A stretch of 33,143 nucleotides of DNA from Candidatus Hydrogenedentota bacterium (GCA_035416745.1 DAOLNV010000066.1:1-33143), one strand, 5' to 3'. Numbered from the stretch's first letter, positions 23,401 to 33,143 are shown. Numbers and translations are program-made. Notes: generated by a model not told the origin, from the sequence alone.

Positions 23401-24075
23401 GCCGCCGCGCAGTTCCGCGCCGGATACCTCGAAACCCTGCAAGTCCGTGAACGCGTCGATCTCAATCACGAAACCGTTCCCGTCCTGCAAGACCTGCGTG
23501 GTGATGTCGCGCCAGTATTCGAAGCGCGTGAGATTCAAGGCCGATGCCGGCACGGGCACGAATCGGACATAGTCAAAATAGCCGGGTCCAGGATTGCTCG
23601 CCGGATGGGCGAACCGGTCATCGATCCAGAACTCGAAACGGCCCTCAGGAAGCGCGCATGCCCCAAGGCTCAACTCGCCGCCCTCATACTTGGTCCAGTC
23701 GATTCCGTCGGGCGAATACGCCAGCGGACGCTTTCCCGGATCGCTGATATACACGAGATACGTACCCGGCTCGAGACCGTCGACGACGCAATGCAGGGGC
23801 GGCGCGCCCTCCTCCGGGGCCGCCCGATCCTGCGCAACGGCGGGGCTTGCCAGCACTGCCCCCCCGGAACGCTTCTTGTCGATTTCCTCCTCCTTGGTCC
23901 AGAGCATCCAGCGGCCGGGGGCTCGTTCGTCCCGCGTCCACGCCGATTCGGGAGCGGCGATGGCCTCGCTCTCGTAGACGATGCCCTCGGGTTGGACTGC
24001 ACGGGCGGCAAGGGACAGCAAAAAGCCCGCGGCCAGAATACACACGGAAGGCCATGGCGTGCGCGTCGTGAACAT
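20416..24075 (-). CDS. Giant secreted YetA/PcRGLX-like (rhamnogalacturonan lyase-type) protein
   Basis: The protein has 1219 residues with a signal peptide (1-26). Two beta-sandwich, ligand-binding-like regions (about 30-185 and 185-320) come first, then a fibronectin III-like region (about 325-405). The part after 410 opens with NWPVTMGLPFPRGTV and WPDGSLKWALLSF, which resembles the N-terminal domain of YetA/PcRGLX-type exo-rhamnogalacturonan lyases. A helical barrel follows, with GWMHFGDWYGERYCNYGNSEYDTA and YDQGAWLYAALTGD. An EF-hand-like calcium loop, DLDGDGAISASE, lies at 553-564. The size and extra N-terminal modules are unusual for the family. It likely degrades an uronate-containing polysaccharide outside the cytoplasm. 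Catalytic residues were not identified. Confidence 0.78.
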   Translation of the reverse strand: MFTTRTPWPSVCILAAGFLLSLAARAVQPEGIVYESEAIAAPESAWTRDERAPGRWMLWTKEEEIDKKRSGGAVLASPAVAQDRAAPEEGAPPLHCVVDGLEPGTYLVYISDPGKRPLAYSPDGIDWTKYEGGELSLGACALPEGRFEFWIDDRFAHPASNPGPGYFDYVRFVPVPASALNLTRFEYWRDITTQVLQDGNGFVIEIDAFTDLQGFEVSGAELRGGEQAGQSFGCALDRDGTYYLALHMNDDEDGIERLLLALNGQETGCIVGAGPDGQFVASSNQPIALHKGDKLTFTAAAPVGYYRVYGLYFSEQPIQPPPPRFEHLEAWSPARGKADLCWTTTTIVKTGVVEYGEGNFAAVTEPTEYAGRNHRAPLEGLDPAKEYQARVRSEYLGKPLFSDVVRFRPAPPPAPPTANLTVPLRLAEPADKARTNWPVTMGLPFPRGTVVDPAHLRLFAPDGRAVALQADEFSRWPDGSLKWALLSFPGATQTGPEPAEYRLEARASWDTPAPTIAPATLTETDDAWHLGNGMVELEVRKTSPASSCAYAIDLDGDGAISASERDAARGSALRLQVALPDGSQLLCGPPDREGPVAQILGPVRALLQWTGPLVTGAGADSGWRYLMQARVASQNRELGLSVGVYNASPNPAFRELASVQLVAALPGGAITQAAFDGAPLAPLTDSGISVRQLEDRAFTVSSGAGETAGEHARGFASVTTSAAAVDVFVPHFWQTYPKAISIEPRAVRAHLLPQLPPDAYAGAEYDPVYYKLFAWFKNGNYVFRGGQMMRHDVSLRFGGAVSADADAETRLTWAEQPLLVTPPPEYLCGSGIFGRPLFALTPGVWDEYEAVFDQSFEASLADRETERTYGWMHFGDWYGERYCNYGNSEYDTAWALGLQWARTGRRDIYERGLEMALHYGAVDTRHGPFTASERCVVWEHSFNHVGTSIPVEELRVPANDEGMQQYMSSFKGMFPGARDAQGHVYDQGAWLYAALTGDPFHRYVAEHIADTQARTLTPSFDFTIERSGGWPIINAVTSYNFSGNPYYLNAARIMVERCFEREDPVKGGWPHYPPANETGGEKVLGGKAFAVGILSHGLLRYLEQETGDCQDLRDMLVRAADWLMNESWVPGKGFRYITNAPNYRDTGSRGISSALNAEIIAFAYEETGDPKYREFWKDMMQGVLETEKHGMGKAFTQITRQTIYGLDRARKAGIAGMPE

Positions 24076-24260
24076 TCCGATTTCCTTTCGTTATCAGAGG
24101 AGGACTCCCGGCAATCTCAGAATAACCGGATAGCGCCCGTGCATCAATTCGACGGCAGGGTAAGGGCAGTTTGGCTTGGTTGCGGCTACGCCGCGCCAGG
24201 AAATGTTCGGTATTGCCCGGCCAGAAGTGCATCGCCAGGTGACTCTTCCCTGTTTTGCCG

Positions 24261-24296
24261 TGTTAGAATCGCGGAAAACGGGCTGGCAAACCAGCC
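24261..24296 (+). promoter_or_regulatory. Extended -10 promoter and leader hairpin of the DUF1638 gene
   Basis: TGTTAGAAT (24261-24269) is an extended -10 element without a clear -35 box. A perfect hairpin, GGCTGG-CAAA-CCAGCC (24281-24296), lies just after the expected transcription start. Confidence 0.45.
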
Positions 24297-24340
24297 GTCC
24301 TCAAGGCCCGGGCAAAGCATTATCACGAAAGGATCGTCCC

Positions 24341-25087
24341 TTGGTTTTCAAGCTAATCGCATGCGACGTGCTGACCCGCGAGACCTCTTACTGCATCGCC
24401 CGCTGCCCTCACACGGTCAACCCCGTGTTTCTGCCAAAAGGCGAACACAACGAGCCGGACAAACTGCGCGCCAGGCTCCAGTCCATCATCGACGGCATCG
24501 CCTCCGAGGAGCAGAACTACGACGCCGTGGTGCTCGGCTACGGGCTCTGCGGCAACGCCACCATGGGATTGCAGGCCCGCGAGCTGCCTTTGGTCGTGCC
24601 CCGTGCGCACGATTGCACCACTCTGTTCCTGGGCTCGAAACAGGCGTTCAGTGAGCACTTCGGACAGTGCCCGAGCCAGACATGGGCGTCGGTTGGCTAC
24701 TCCGAACGCGGCGATACCGTGATAGCCGATGAACGCACACGGGATTATCTCACCGGCGGAATGGATTACCGCGCCCTCGTCGAGCAATACGGCGAGGAAA
24801 ACGCCAAGTACGTCGCCGATATGTTGCGCGGCTCCCACAAATCCGATGCCGTGTTCCTCATCGACGTGCCCGAGACGCGCGTCGAAACGGTACTAAGCCA
24901 AATCCGCGCTGAGGCTGCCGCAAACAATCTTCCCCTGAACGAGATCCCCGGCAGCCTCCGTCTCATCGAGATGCTTTTGTCCGGCGAATGGCCGGAAGCG
25001 GATTTTCTCGTCGTTCCGCCCGGCCACCGCATCAAAGGAATCTATGACATGGATCAGGTTATCGCGGCCGAGGCAGGGGAAACGTGA
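24341..25087 (+). CDS. DUF1638 family protein
   Basis: TTG at 24341, eight bases after AAAGGAT, gives 248 residues, the usual length of DUF1638 proteins. Recognisable features are FKLIACDVLTRE at the start, YDAVVLGYGLCGNATMGL (about 64-81), VVPRAHDCTTLFLGSKQAF (about 86-104) and the closing FLVVPPGHRIKG. Several conserved Cys and His residues suggest a metal or cofactor site. In other genomes the family often neighbours corrinoid methyltransferase genes, from general knowledge, but none is present here. It converges on the methyltransferase gene with a six-base gap. Its biochemical function is unknown. Confidence 0.88.
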   Translation: MVFKLIACDVLTRETSYCIARCPHTVNPVFLPKGEHNEPDKLRARLQSIIDGIASEEQNYDAVVLGYGLCGNATMGLQARELPLVVPRAHDCTTLFLGSKQAFSEHFGQCPSQTWASVGYSERGDTVIADERTRDYLTGGMDYRALVEQYGEENAKYVADMLRGSHKSDAVFLIDVPETRVETVLSQIRAEAAANNLPLNEIPGSLRLIEMLLSGEWPEADFLVVPPGHRIKGIYDMDQVIAAEAGET

Positions 25088-25093
25088 ACCGCC

Positions 25094-25600
25094 CTACGCC
25101 TCGATACCCTCGAGGCGCAACAGCGCGCGCTTCCAGGCAAGCCCCGCGCCAAAGCCGCCAAGACCGTCGGATGCAAGTACGCGGTGGCAAGGCACCACGA
25201 TTAGCAACGGGTTCCGGCCGACGGCCTGTCCTACCGCTCGGGACGCCCGCCTGCCATAACCCAGTTCCTTCGACAAATCGCCGTAGGTAACCGTGTGTCC
25301 CCAGGGAATGGCGCGAAGCGCATTCCAGACGTTCCGCTGAAAGGCGGTGCACTCGCCGAAGTCCAGGGGGATATCGTCGAACGATTCGGGTCGGCCTGAG
25401 AAATACCGCTCGAGAGCCGCGCCGAGCGCGCGCACACGGCCATCGTTCACCGGCGAGTGAAGCACCTTGATGTGAAGCGGGGGGTTCTTGGAGCGTGGCA
25501 ATACGAGCGAGCAAAGACCCTTGTTCGAGAACCATCCCGATATGGCGCCCAAAGGGTGCTCGAAGCAGAAATCCGCGGTCTGAAGCTCTGGTTTTTGCAT
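25094..25600 (-). CDS. ogt: Methylated-DNA-[protein]-cysteine S-methyltransferase
   Basis: The ATG at 25600 gives 168 residues, standard for the family; a GTG nine codons earlier is possible. The active site IVVPCHRVL places the acceptor cysteine at 138. Supporting motifs are AFQRNVWNALRAIPWGHTVTYGDLS, the RAVGQAVGRNPL helix and GLGGFGAG. The protein moves the alkyl group from O6-alkylguanine to its own cysteine in a single suicide reaction, acting in the cytoplasm on DNA. The N-terminal domain is short, as in Ogt rather than Ada, and there is no Ada regulatory domain. Confidence 0.95.
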   Translation of the reverse strand: MQKPELQTADFCFEHPLGAISGWFSNKGLCSLVLPRSKNPPLHIKVLHSPVNDGRVRALGAALERYFSGRPESFDDIPLDFGECTAFQRNVWNALRAIPWGHTVTYGDLSKELGYGRRASRAVGQAVGRNPLLIVVPCHRVLASDGLGGFGAGLAWKRALLRLEGIEA

Positions 25601-25655
25601 TCCCGGCTTTTCTCCTCTGCGGCCCACAGAATGTTTTCGCCTGTAAACAAGGATA

Positions 25656-28600
25656 TCAGGATTTGGACTTGACGCTCACGGTTATGGCGCCGGGGTGGCC
25701 GCCGGAAACCTCGACGGGCCATTCCGAGACCATGCCAGTGAGCACGTCGCGCACGATAACCTTGTAAAGTCCCGGGGCTTCGTTCAACGCCAGGGGGATG
25801 TACGTTTCACCCTCGCCCTCTACGCATAGAACCGTCTTGTCGTAGTAGGAGAGCGGCGTGCCCCCGAGCGGGCGCAACTGCACATGAACAAGATGGTCTC
25901 CGGGGGGCTGGTCCGCGGTCAGGATCCGGAGCCCAACGGTCACGCGATGGCCGGGCGGGACGCTCTTGGGCACCGCCACCTGAACATCAGTCACGCGGTA
26001 GGGCAGCACCGAAAACAGCGCAACGCCGCCCGGGTCCGCCCGCCAGCCCATGTTCCTGGGTCTGCGGACCTCGAGACCCTTCTGCATATCGTAAACATAG
26101 CCCTCGTCTGGAATGCCGAGCCGGAACTTAGAGCGCCTCGCGCATGCCGGCTGCACCAGCGCGGCATAGACCCTCGCCTTCCCAAAACGAAAACAGAACC
26201 GTTGACCGTCAAAGGGCCTTTTGCCGCTGATTTCGAAGATCTCGGCAGCTCCGGCAAGGCGCAGCGCGTCTTGGAGCCGCGTGCGGGTTTCCTCTGGAAA
26301 ATCCTCGCTGAAGGATTGATTCAGGATGTACGCCTGGGCGCTTTTCTGCGGAGGCGGCTGGGCCCCGGCCGCGGCATCAGGCGCTGCCTCGCTCCCCGGC
26401 GCCGGCAACGGCGTGAACATGTCGTCCAGCGGCGGTTTTTCGCGCGGTCGGCCGGATACATCAAACGCTCCCGGCGGGGTATCGGCCAGAAGCATGCCGC
26501 CCGACTCCACAAACATGCGGAGCCCTGCGGTTTCAGCATCGCTTAAAACATCCACGCCTGGGAGAACAAGGCATTTGTAAGTGGCAAGGACCTCCGCGCG
26601 GACATCGTCAGAGGGGACGAGAGCAGCGGCAAGACCGAGACTTCTCAGAAGAACCAACGCTCCCGCGAAGGCCCCGGATTGGCCCGTGGCGCCATGCAAC
26701 AGTTCGCTCGGACGGCTGTCGTAGACGGCAATCGGCGTCTCGGCAGGGTACGCCATGAGAAACAGTTCCGAGAACCCTGCTCGAACGGCCCTGGTTTGCG
26801 CAATCACCTCCGAAAACACCGGGTCGACCGCGCCACCGGCGTCAAGTACGCTTTCCGGACCCTCGTCGAGGTTCCACCAGAGCCCGCTATGCCGGTGAAG
26901 CGCCGCGTGCCAGGGCCACCACCGGCCTTGCTCAGGAGTAGCCGCGCCGGGCACGAGAAGAACGGTTCGCGCATCCGGCGCACGGTAGGCAGCGGCGCGG
27001 GCCATGACCCCAGGGTCCGGTGGCGCCGCCACAAATTCAATGGCCGCGGCCGTCTCGCGCCAGAGCGGGCTGATCCCTTCCCGGGACGCGGCCATGCTGA
27101 AACCAGCGGAGGCCTCGGACTCGGCCGCATGAACGGCATCCCGCCCCATGCCATAGAGGCGCAGAAACACGGCATCAACGTGTTGGCAAAAACGCATCCA
27201 CGGCTCGAAGAACCCTTCATCGGCCGCCTGCTGAATGGTCTCGAGCGTCAAGCCGTCCCATGCTTGGAAACGAGATGCCCATTGCCCCCCCAGCGCCGAG
27301 GGTTCCCCGAATTCCGACCACAACGCCGCGCGAAACTCCTGCATGACCGAAGGGGACGTACGAACCGCGTCGTACGTCTCGCTCAGCCCGTTGGCTCCTC
27401 CCAGGAGAAAGCCTTCGGCCGCGCCAAGGCGCAGCCGGCGCACTTCCTGGGTAACCTTCTCCAAGGCCGGCGGCGGCGGCGCTCCCTGAGGCACGTTTCC
27501 CTCGCTGGCGATCGCGTCGATGCCTTGCGGAGTCCAGTACTCCGTCAACTGAAAAATGGGGGTCTGGCCGGTCTCGGGCACAAAACGCGCGGCGTCTTCC
27601 CGGGCGGGAACCACAATGGCGGTCACGCCCGCCTTCGCCAACAGCTCGTTGAACGCCCTCAAGCCATATTCCTGGCTGGTATGATTGGCGATGGCCAGAA
27701 CAAAGCCCTGCGCCGGCCCTGCCAACCGCACCCCAAGCGGGATTCTGGCCCCCCCCGCGTTGACAAGCTGAATCTCGTCGGGCCGCGGACTCTTAGGCGA
27801 TTGCGAAAAGACCAGGCATTCAAGCGCCAGGCGATTGCTGATCAGATCAGCCACATCGAGCCGGGCCGTAAATGTCCGCCGTTTGCCGGGCGCCTCCTGC
27901 GTGCCGAAGCCTACACGCCTGCCATAGGGATCTGTTGCCCGAAGCGCGACAACACAGCGCCGGAGACCGTCTTCCGTGCGCTGGGAAGGCAGCAGCTCTA
28001 ACGTCACGAGGATGGTGTCGTTGGCCTGCACGACATCCTGCTCCGGGCGGAGTCTGTCGAAAAAGGGCCGCACGCTTATGGTCGCGGCAATCGAATGCCA
28101 GTCCACCGTCTTGTCCCCGTCCTTCAGCCACGTGTCCAGGTAGAAAGCCCCCGGAATAGCGGGCACAGCCAGCGGGAAGCTCTCTTCCCCGGCTTCGAGA
28201 GACTCCTCAGGCTGGAGGAATTGGGTGCGCCACTGGCGTCCGGGCTGGCGCAGTTGCGCGACTATCCCGTACGTCTCCTTGGCCGGAGCGTTGAGATGCA
28301 GCTGGTATGCATGCAACATCCGGGTGTCGGTTGATGCCGCATACTCGCGCATCTCCTCCTCGGTCATTCCCGGCGGCAACTCCTCGAACCCCGCTTCCCG
28401 CACCGCCGCCTCCAGGATCCGGTCGATCCATTGCGAAGGTTCGCGCTGCGCCGCCCACAATGCCGCTTTCGCGACCAGAGACCAATAGGTCTCGTAATGC
28501 GTCCAGTCCGCCTGCTCGGGATAGATCAGCTCGGGCAGCAACGCGTGATAGAAGGGACCCGTCCCGGGATAATTCAGTTGAACGACCCGGCCGCTGCCGT

Positions 28601-29201
28601 ACGTGGACGCCTGCACGAAATCGAGCCCGCCGCGCCACTCGGGAGTAAGCCCCTCGGCAATGCCGCGCGTGATGGGCGAGGCGGACTCAACCGGAGCAAG
28701 TTCTTGCAGGAAGTCATTAAACCAGTCGGGCACGTTGCGCCGGTGGTTGGCGAGGAGAAGCCCCGCGCCCCCGCGCACCATTTCCTCGATGCGCGCGAAA
28801 ACCGCCTCCGGCAATGACGCGACGTCCACATTGGCCAGAATAATGAGGTCGCGGCGGCGTTCAAGACATTTTCGCAGACCCTCAAACCGGTCTCCCGCCG
28901 CGGAATCTGCCGGCGGCGGGTCCAGAAACACCGCCTCATAATCCATATCTAAGCGCACCGCCAATTCCATGGCATCCCGTTGCGCGATGCGCGGAAGCAC
29001 AAAGAGCACGCCAAGAGGTTTGGCGCCGAGGGGATGTCCCCAGCGCACCGTAGTGGGCCGTTCGAGCCTTGGCAATTCAGCCGCGGGTGCCATCGGCGCT
29101 CCGAACGACGGAGCGGTAGCGCAAATGCCGGCGGCTGCCACAAAAGTCAGGATACAGACCCATCTGGACGCTGTTCGTGGTGTCGGGTTCATTGCCACCA
29201 T
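25656..29201 (-). CDS. Giant secreted GH42-like protein with N-terminal amidotransferase-fold domain
   Basis: The protein has 1181 residues. The start is ambiguous between ATG codons at 29201 and 29192, and neither has a strong Shine-Dalgarno. An N-terminal signal is followed by a class I glutamine amidotransferase/ThuA-like domain (about 50-230), with IEEMVRGGAGLLLANHRRN and YGSGRVVQLNYPG. The middle (about 500-800) resembles a divergent TIM-barrel glycosidase. The region about 840-960, with YKCLVLPGVDVLSDAETAGLR and ESGGMLLADTPPGAFD, matches the trimerisation domain of GH42 beta-galactosidases. The C-terminus is beta-rich. Catalytic Glu residues of GH42 were not located with confidence, so activity is uncertain. 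Confidence 0.7.
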   Translation of the reverse strand: MVAMNPTPRTASRWVCILTFVAAAGICATAPSFGAPMAPAAELPRLERPTTVRWGHPLGAKPLGVLFVLPRIAQRDAMELAVRLDMDYEAVFLDPPPADSAAGDRFEGLRKCLERRRDLIILANVDVASLPEAVFARIEEMVRGGAGLLLANHRRNVPDWFNDFLQELAPVESASPITRGIAEGLTPEWRGGLDFVQASTYGSGRVVQLNYPGTGPFYHALLPELIYPEQADWTHYETYWSLVAKAALWAAQREPSQWIDRILEAAVREAGFEELPPGMTEEEMREYAASTDTRMLHAYQLHLNAPAKETYGIVAQLRQPGRQWRTQFLQPEESLEAGEESFPLAVPAIPGAFYLDTWLKDGDKTVDWHSIAATISVRPFFDRLRPEQDVVQANDTILVTLELLPSQRTEDGLRRCVVALRATDPYGRRVGFGTQEAPGKRRTFTARLDVADLISNRLALECLVFSQSPKSPRPDEIQLVNAGGARIPLGVRLAGPAQGFVLAIANHTSQEYGLRAFNELLAKAGVTAIVVPAREDAARFVPETGQTPIFQLTEYWTPQGIDAIASEGNVPQGAPPPPALEKVTQEVRRLRLGAAEGFLLGGANGLSETYDAVRTSPSVMQEFRAALWSEFGEPSALGGQWASRFQAWDGLTLETIQQAADEGFFEPWMRFCQHVDAVFLRLYGMGRDAVHAAESEASAGFSMAASREGISPLWRETAAAIEFVAAPPDPGVMARAAAYRAPDARTVLLVPGAATPEQGRWWPWHAALHRHSGLWWNLDEGPESVLDAGGAVDPVFSEVIAQTRAVRAGFSELFLMAYPAETPIAVYDSRPSELLHGATGQSGAFAGALVLLRSLGLAAALVPSDDVRAEVLATYKCLVLPGVDVLSDAETAGLRMFVESGGMLLADTPPGAFDVSGRPREKPPLDDMFTPLPAPGSEAAPDAAAGAQPPPQKSAQAYILNQSFSEDFPEETRTRLQDALRLAGAAEIFEISGKRPFDGQRFCFRFGKARVYAALVQPACARRSKFRLGIPDEGYVYDMQKGLEVRRPRNMGWRADPGGVALFSVLPYRVTDVQVAVPKSVPPGHRVTVGLRILTADQPPGDHLVHVQLRPLGGTPLSYYDKTVLCVEGEGETYIPLALNEAPGLYKVIVRDVLTGMVSEWPVEVSGGHPGAITVSVKSKS

Positions 29202-29580
29202 AGTGTATCAAACGTCGCGCGGCGCCGGGAACCGGCTTATCCAGACCACGCGCAAACGCCTGCCCGGGCAGGGCCGGATAGGACCAACGGGACCGATGGC
29301 ACAAAGGAGATGCATCGGGGGACAGTGCATCCGGGAGCGCCGGCCCGCCAGCCCCGCATTCTTCCGCCGTTTGATTGCCGGCGCGCACCTGTGGTAACCT
29401 CTTCGCGCGCTTGCTTAGTCGAGAGGGTGAGCCCTGCCTTTCTGTTCGTTCCGCATTCTTCCGGAGGCGTGCGCAAGGGTATCCCTGATCCCTTGGACGA
29501 GTTCGATTGTGGCAGCAAACAGCGCAACTGCCGAGAGCAAACAGAGGTAGAAGCCCGCAACCGGGCGTTGGCGAGCGGCC
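29202..29580. other. Divergent intergenic region before surE
   Basis: No gene is supported here. The region separates the divergent GH42-like gene and surE. A possible plus-strand promoter lies at 29371-29400. A short direct repeat of AGCAAACAG occurs near 29515-29550. Confidence 0.45.
29371..29400 (+). promoter_or_regulatory. Possible surE promoter
   Basis: TTGATT (29371-29376) and TAACCT (29395-29400) are 18 bases apart. This would leave a leader of about 170 bases before surE, so another promoter closer to the gene is possible. Confidence 0.3.
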
Positions 29581-30336
29581 ATGAGCAAACCCCTGATACT
29601 GGTAACAAACGACGACGGTATTCAAGCGCCGGGGTTGCAAATGCTGGCCGAGGCACTCCGGGAACGGGGCGACGTGTGGGTCTACGCCCCCGACCGTGAA
29701 CAGAGCGCCGTCAGCCATGGCGTGTCGCTGCATCGCCCGCTTCGCGTGGCGGAAGTGCGGCCGCAATGGTTCATGGTAGACGGAACGCCGGCCGATTGTG
29801 TCATGCTTGCCGTCCGGAACTTGCTGAACCGGCGCCCGCAACTGGTGGTTTCAGGCATTAACCCGGGCGCCAACCTGGGAGACGACGTCACGTACTCGGG
29901 AACCGTGGCCGGGGCGCGCGAGGGCATGTTGTTGGGCGTTGCGTCGTTCGCGGTATCAGATGTGTCGTACAATCCGAAGCATGCGGACACGGCAGCCCGG
30001 GTCGCTGCGAGAATCGCGCAGTACTGCCTCGAACGCGGGTTGCCGCAAGACACGGTGTTGAACGTAAACGTGCCGGATGTGCCATACGAGGAATTGCGGG
30101 GCCTGTCGGTCACTCGGCTGGGACGCCGCGATTATAAGGACGAGATCATTCGCCGCATGGACCCCCGCGGCGGCGTGTATTACTGGATTGGCGGCGCCGA
30201 GCCAAGCCACGTAGCGGCACGCGGCACGGATTTCGAGGCGATTGAAGAGGTCCGGGTAAGTGTGACGCCGATACACCGGGACGTAACGAACCAGGGCGCG
30301 ATCGCCGCCTTGGCCGGATGGGATGTCGCGCTGTGA
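29581..30336 (+). CDS. surE: 5'/3'-nucleotidase SurE
   Basis: The 251-residue protein begins ILVTNDDGI with the metal-binding D11-D12, followed by APDREQSAVSH (S42) and the conserved SGINPGANLGDDVTYSGTVAGA (N94 region). These are the SurE signature elements. SurE is a cytoplasmic metal-dependent phosphatase that acts on nucleoside monophosphates and short polyphosphates. It is linked to stationary-phase survival. It overlaps the next gene by four bases (GTGA), so the two are translationally coupled. No pcm or nlpD neighbour is present, unlike the enterobacterial arrangement. Confidence 0.96.
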   Translation: MSKPLILVTNDDGIQAPGLQMLAEALRERGDVWVYAPDREQSAVSHGVSLHRPLRVAEVRPQWFMVDGTPADCVMLAVRNLLNRRPQLVVSGINPGANLGDDVTYSGTVAGAREGMLLGVASFAVSDVSYNPKHADTAARVAARIAQYCLERGLPQDTVLNVNVPDVPYEELRGLSVTRLGRRDYKDEIIRRMDPRGGVYYWIGGAEPSHVAARGTDFEAIEEVRVSVTPIHRDVTNQGAIAALAGWDVAL

Positions 30337-30845
30337 AAGAGCAACTTGTCGAGTTTTTCACCAGCCAGTTTTCGCTGCCGGTAGCGACCGTGTTCCTGGC
30401 CACGCTGCCCATTCTGGAATTGCGCGGCGCGTTGCCGGTGGCGATTTTGTGGAAAGAGCCGTTACCGTTGTGGCAGGCGTATCCGCTTGCGGTGTTCGGG
30501 AACATGCTTCCCATCCCGTTTATCATCTTCTTGCTGCAGCCGATCACGGATTTCGTGCGGAAATGGGAACGTGGCGAACGGTTTGTTGAATGGTTGTTCG
30601 CCCGCACGCGTCGGAAAGGCAAGAATATCGAAAAGTACGAGTTCTGGGGTTTAACGGTTTTTGTGGCGATTCCCCTGCCGATGACCGGCGCGTGGACGGG
30701 CGCCATGGCGGGCCATTTGTTCGGGTTAAAGTGGTACAAGACGTTCTTCGCATGTTTCTGCGGCGTGTGCATCGCCGGAGTGGTCATGTCCGTGTTGGCG
30801 ATCTTCGCACGGGAACTGTTTGTGCAGCTGTTCGGTCTGGGATGA
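30333..30845 (+). CDS. Small multidrug-export family (COG2426) membrane protein
   Basis: The GTG at 30333 overlaps the surE stop, giving 170 residues. The family signature is visible near the N-terminus as TLPILELRGALPVAI. A second related segment, FWGLTVFVAIPLPMTGAWTGAMAG, lies in the middle. Four to five hydrophobic segments are present. The Pfam name (putative small multi-drug export) is historical and substrate evidence is weak. The internal repetition resembles DedA-like re-entrant architectures. The link to surE is by operon only. Confidence 0.88.
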   Translation: MKEQLVEFFTSQFSLPVATVFLATLPILELRGALPVAILWKEPLPLWQAYPLAVFGNMLPIPFIIFLLQPITDFVRKWERGERFVEWLFARTRRKGKNIEKYEFWGLTVFVAIPLPMTGAWTGAMAGHLFGLKWYKTFFACFCGVCIAGVVMSVLAIFARELFVQLFGLG

Positions 30846-30926
30846 ACCCCGGCCGGTCAAGTACTTTTGTTCGGCGCCTTGGGGCGCGCGATTAACCGTA
30901 GAGTCAGAAAAGGAGTAACGAGACCA

Positions 30927-32762
<1,836 letters not shown>

Positions 32763-32786
32763 CCGCTGCAACCCGCATCTCAAATC

Positions 32787-32828
32787 CCGGGCCGGCGTCC
32801 CGAGCGAGGGCGCCGGCCCGGTTGTTTT
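32787..32828 (+). terminator. Strong terminator after glmS
   Basis: CCGGGCCGGCG (32787-32797) pairs with CGCCGGCCCGG (32811-32821), followed by TTGTTTT. It lies 25 bases after the glmS stop codon. Confidence 0.9.
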
Positions 32829-33143
32829 CGGAAACAGAGGGAAGGTTTCCGCCCCGTGCTTGAAGACGGCCAGCCACGCGTTTCGCGTGGCTCAGCCCTG
32901 GGGATAGCGAGCCATCCCCCTCTCCAGCCCCGCAGGGGCGGCAGAAGCTTCTCCTCACCGCAGTCACATGAATCATGAGCAAGATGCTCATGACGCCTTC
33001 AAGCACATACGTCCCTTGCCTGCGTTCTTTAGATTGGAGACCTGCCGGTCGCACGAGTGGCTGGGTCAGGAGACCCCGCCACAGCGGAGGTCGCAGGAGT
33101 GGCCGGGTCGGGAGACCCCGCCACAGCCAGCTTCCGCCCGTTC
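32829..33143. repeat. Intergenic hairpin cluster ending in two hairpin-repeat copies
   Basis: A perfect stem AGCCACGCG-TTT-CGCGTGGCT lies at 32872-32892. It is followed by a GGGGAT/ATCCCC hairpin near 32899-32918 and a CCCCGCAGGGG palindrome near 32928-32938. Two inverted copies of the interspersed hairpin repeat seen at 15259-15465 occupy 33034-33086 and 33086-33127. No gene is supported. Confidence 0.7.

Noticed and set aside
22489..24654. 721-codon plus-strand frame opposite the giant lyase-like gene
   Set aside because: It has antisense composition and no motifs. It also runs into the start of the DUF1638 gene in another frame.
26679..28001. 440-codon plus-strand frame opposite the GH42-like gene
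   Set aside because: It has no recognisable domain, and the minus-strand protein explains the region.
30846..30926. glmS ribozyme upstream of glmS
   Set aside because: The gap is about 80 bases, too short for the ribozyme, and it contains no recognisable core.
33034..33143. CRISPR array starting at the window end
   Set aside because: The units are imperfect hairpin repeats of unequal length, matching copies 17 kb away, with no spacers of constant size.

Overview
The window looks like part of a chromosome from an uncultured, GC-rich bacterium. The secreted polysaccharide-active and LamG/beta-helix proteins, sigma-54 regulation, abundant palindromic repeats, and ARPP-1, DUF1638 and YetA/PcRGLX-type genes fit Candidatus Hydrogenedentes or another PVC-like lineage. 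That placement is inferred from gene content, not proven. Most start sites were chosen from visible Shine-Dalgarno sequences, so several are shorter than the longest open frame.

Positions 1-6455 are the right-hand part of an integrated element (prophage, phage satellite or ICE-like island). All its genes are on the minus strand. In transcription order they are a tyrosine integrase, a protein with an OmpR-like winged helix, an AlpA/Xis-like helix-turn-helix protein, a CHC2 zinc-finger primase piece, a TOPRIM-DUF3987 protein and two small terminase-like or HTH proteins. The right boundary is a 45-bp copy of the 3' half of a tRNA-Thr(CGT) gene. The intact tRNA and left boundary should lie before the window. 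The element carries four 11-bp iterons next to its replication genes and a repeated TGACARAAC motif.

Positions 6456-15211 (plus strand) are host genes for sugar or polysaccharide use: a LamG protein with a seven-blade propeller inserted in it, a sodium:solute symporter, a Tat-exported sugar-isomerase-fold protein, a xylose-isomerase-like epimerase and a secreted beta-helix protein.

Positions 15494-19652 hold the most novel-looking locus. A sigma-54 activator with a degenerate DHH-phosphoesterase-like sensor domain diverges from a three-gene cluster: a DUF4258-like small protein, a gamma-glutamylcyclotransferase-fold protein lacking the usual catalytic Glu, and a HIRAN-ARPP-1 fusion. A near-consensus sigma-54 promoter (17220-17236) precedes the cluster, which suggests an inducible stress or nucleic-acid damage response.

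Positions 19653-29201 contain a truncated alginate-lyase-like lipoprotein, a giant YetA/PcRGLX-like lyase candidate, a DUF1638 protein, an O6-alkylguanine-DNA methyltransferase and a giant secreted GH42-like protein. Positions 29581-32762 are housekeeping genes (surE, a small multidrug-export family protein, glmS), ended by a strong terminator. Interspersed hairpin repeats fill several gaps, and one family occurs four times.
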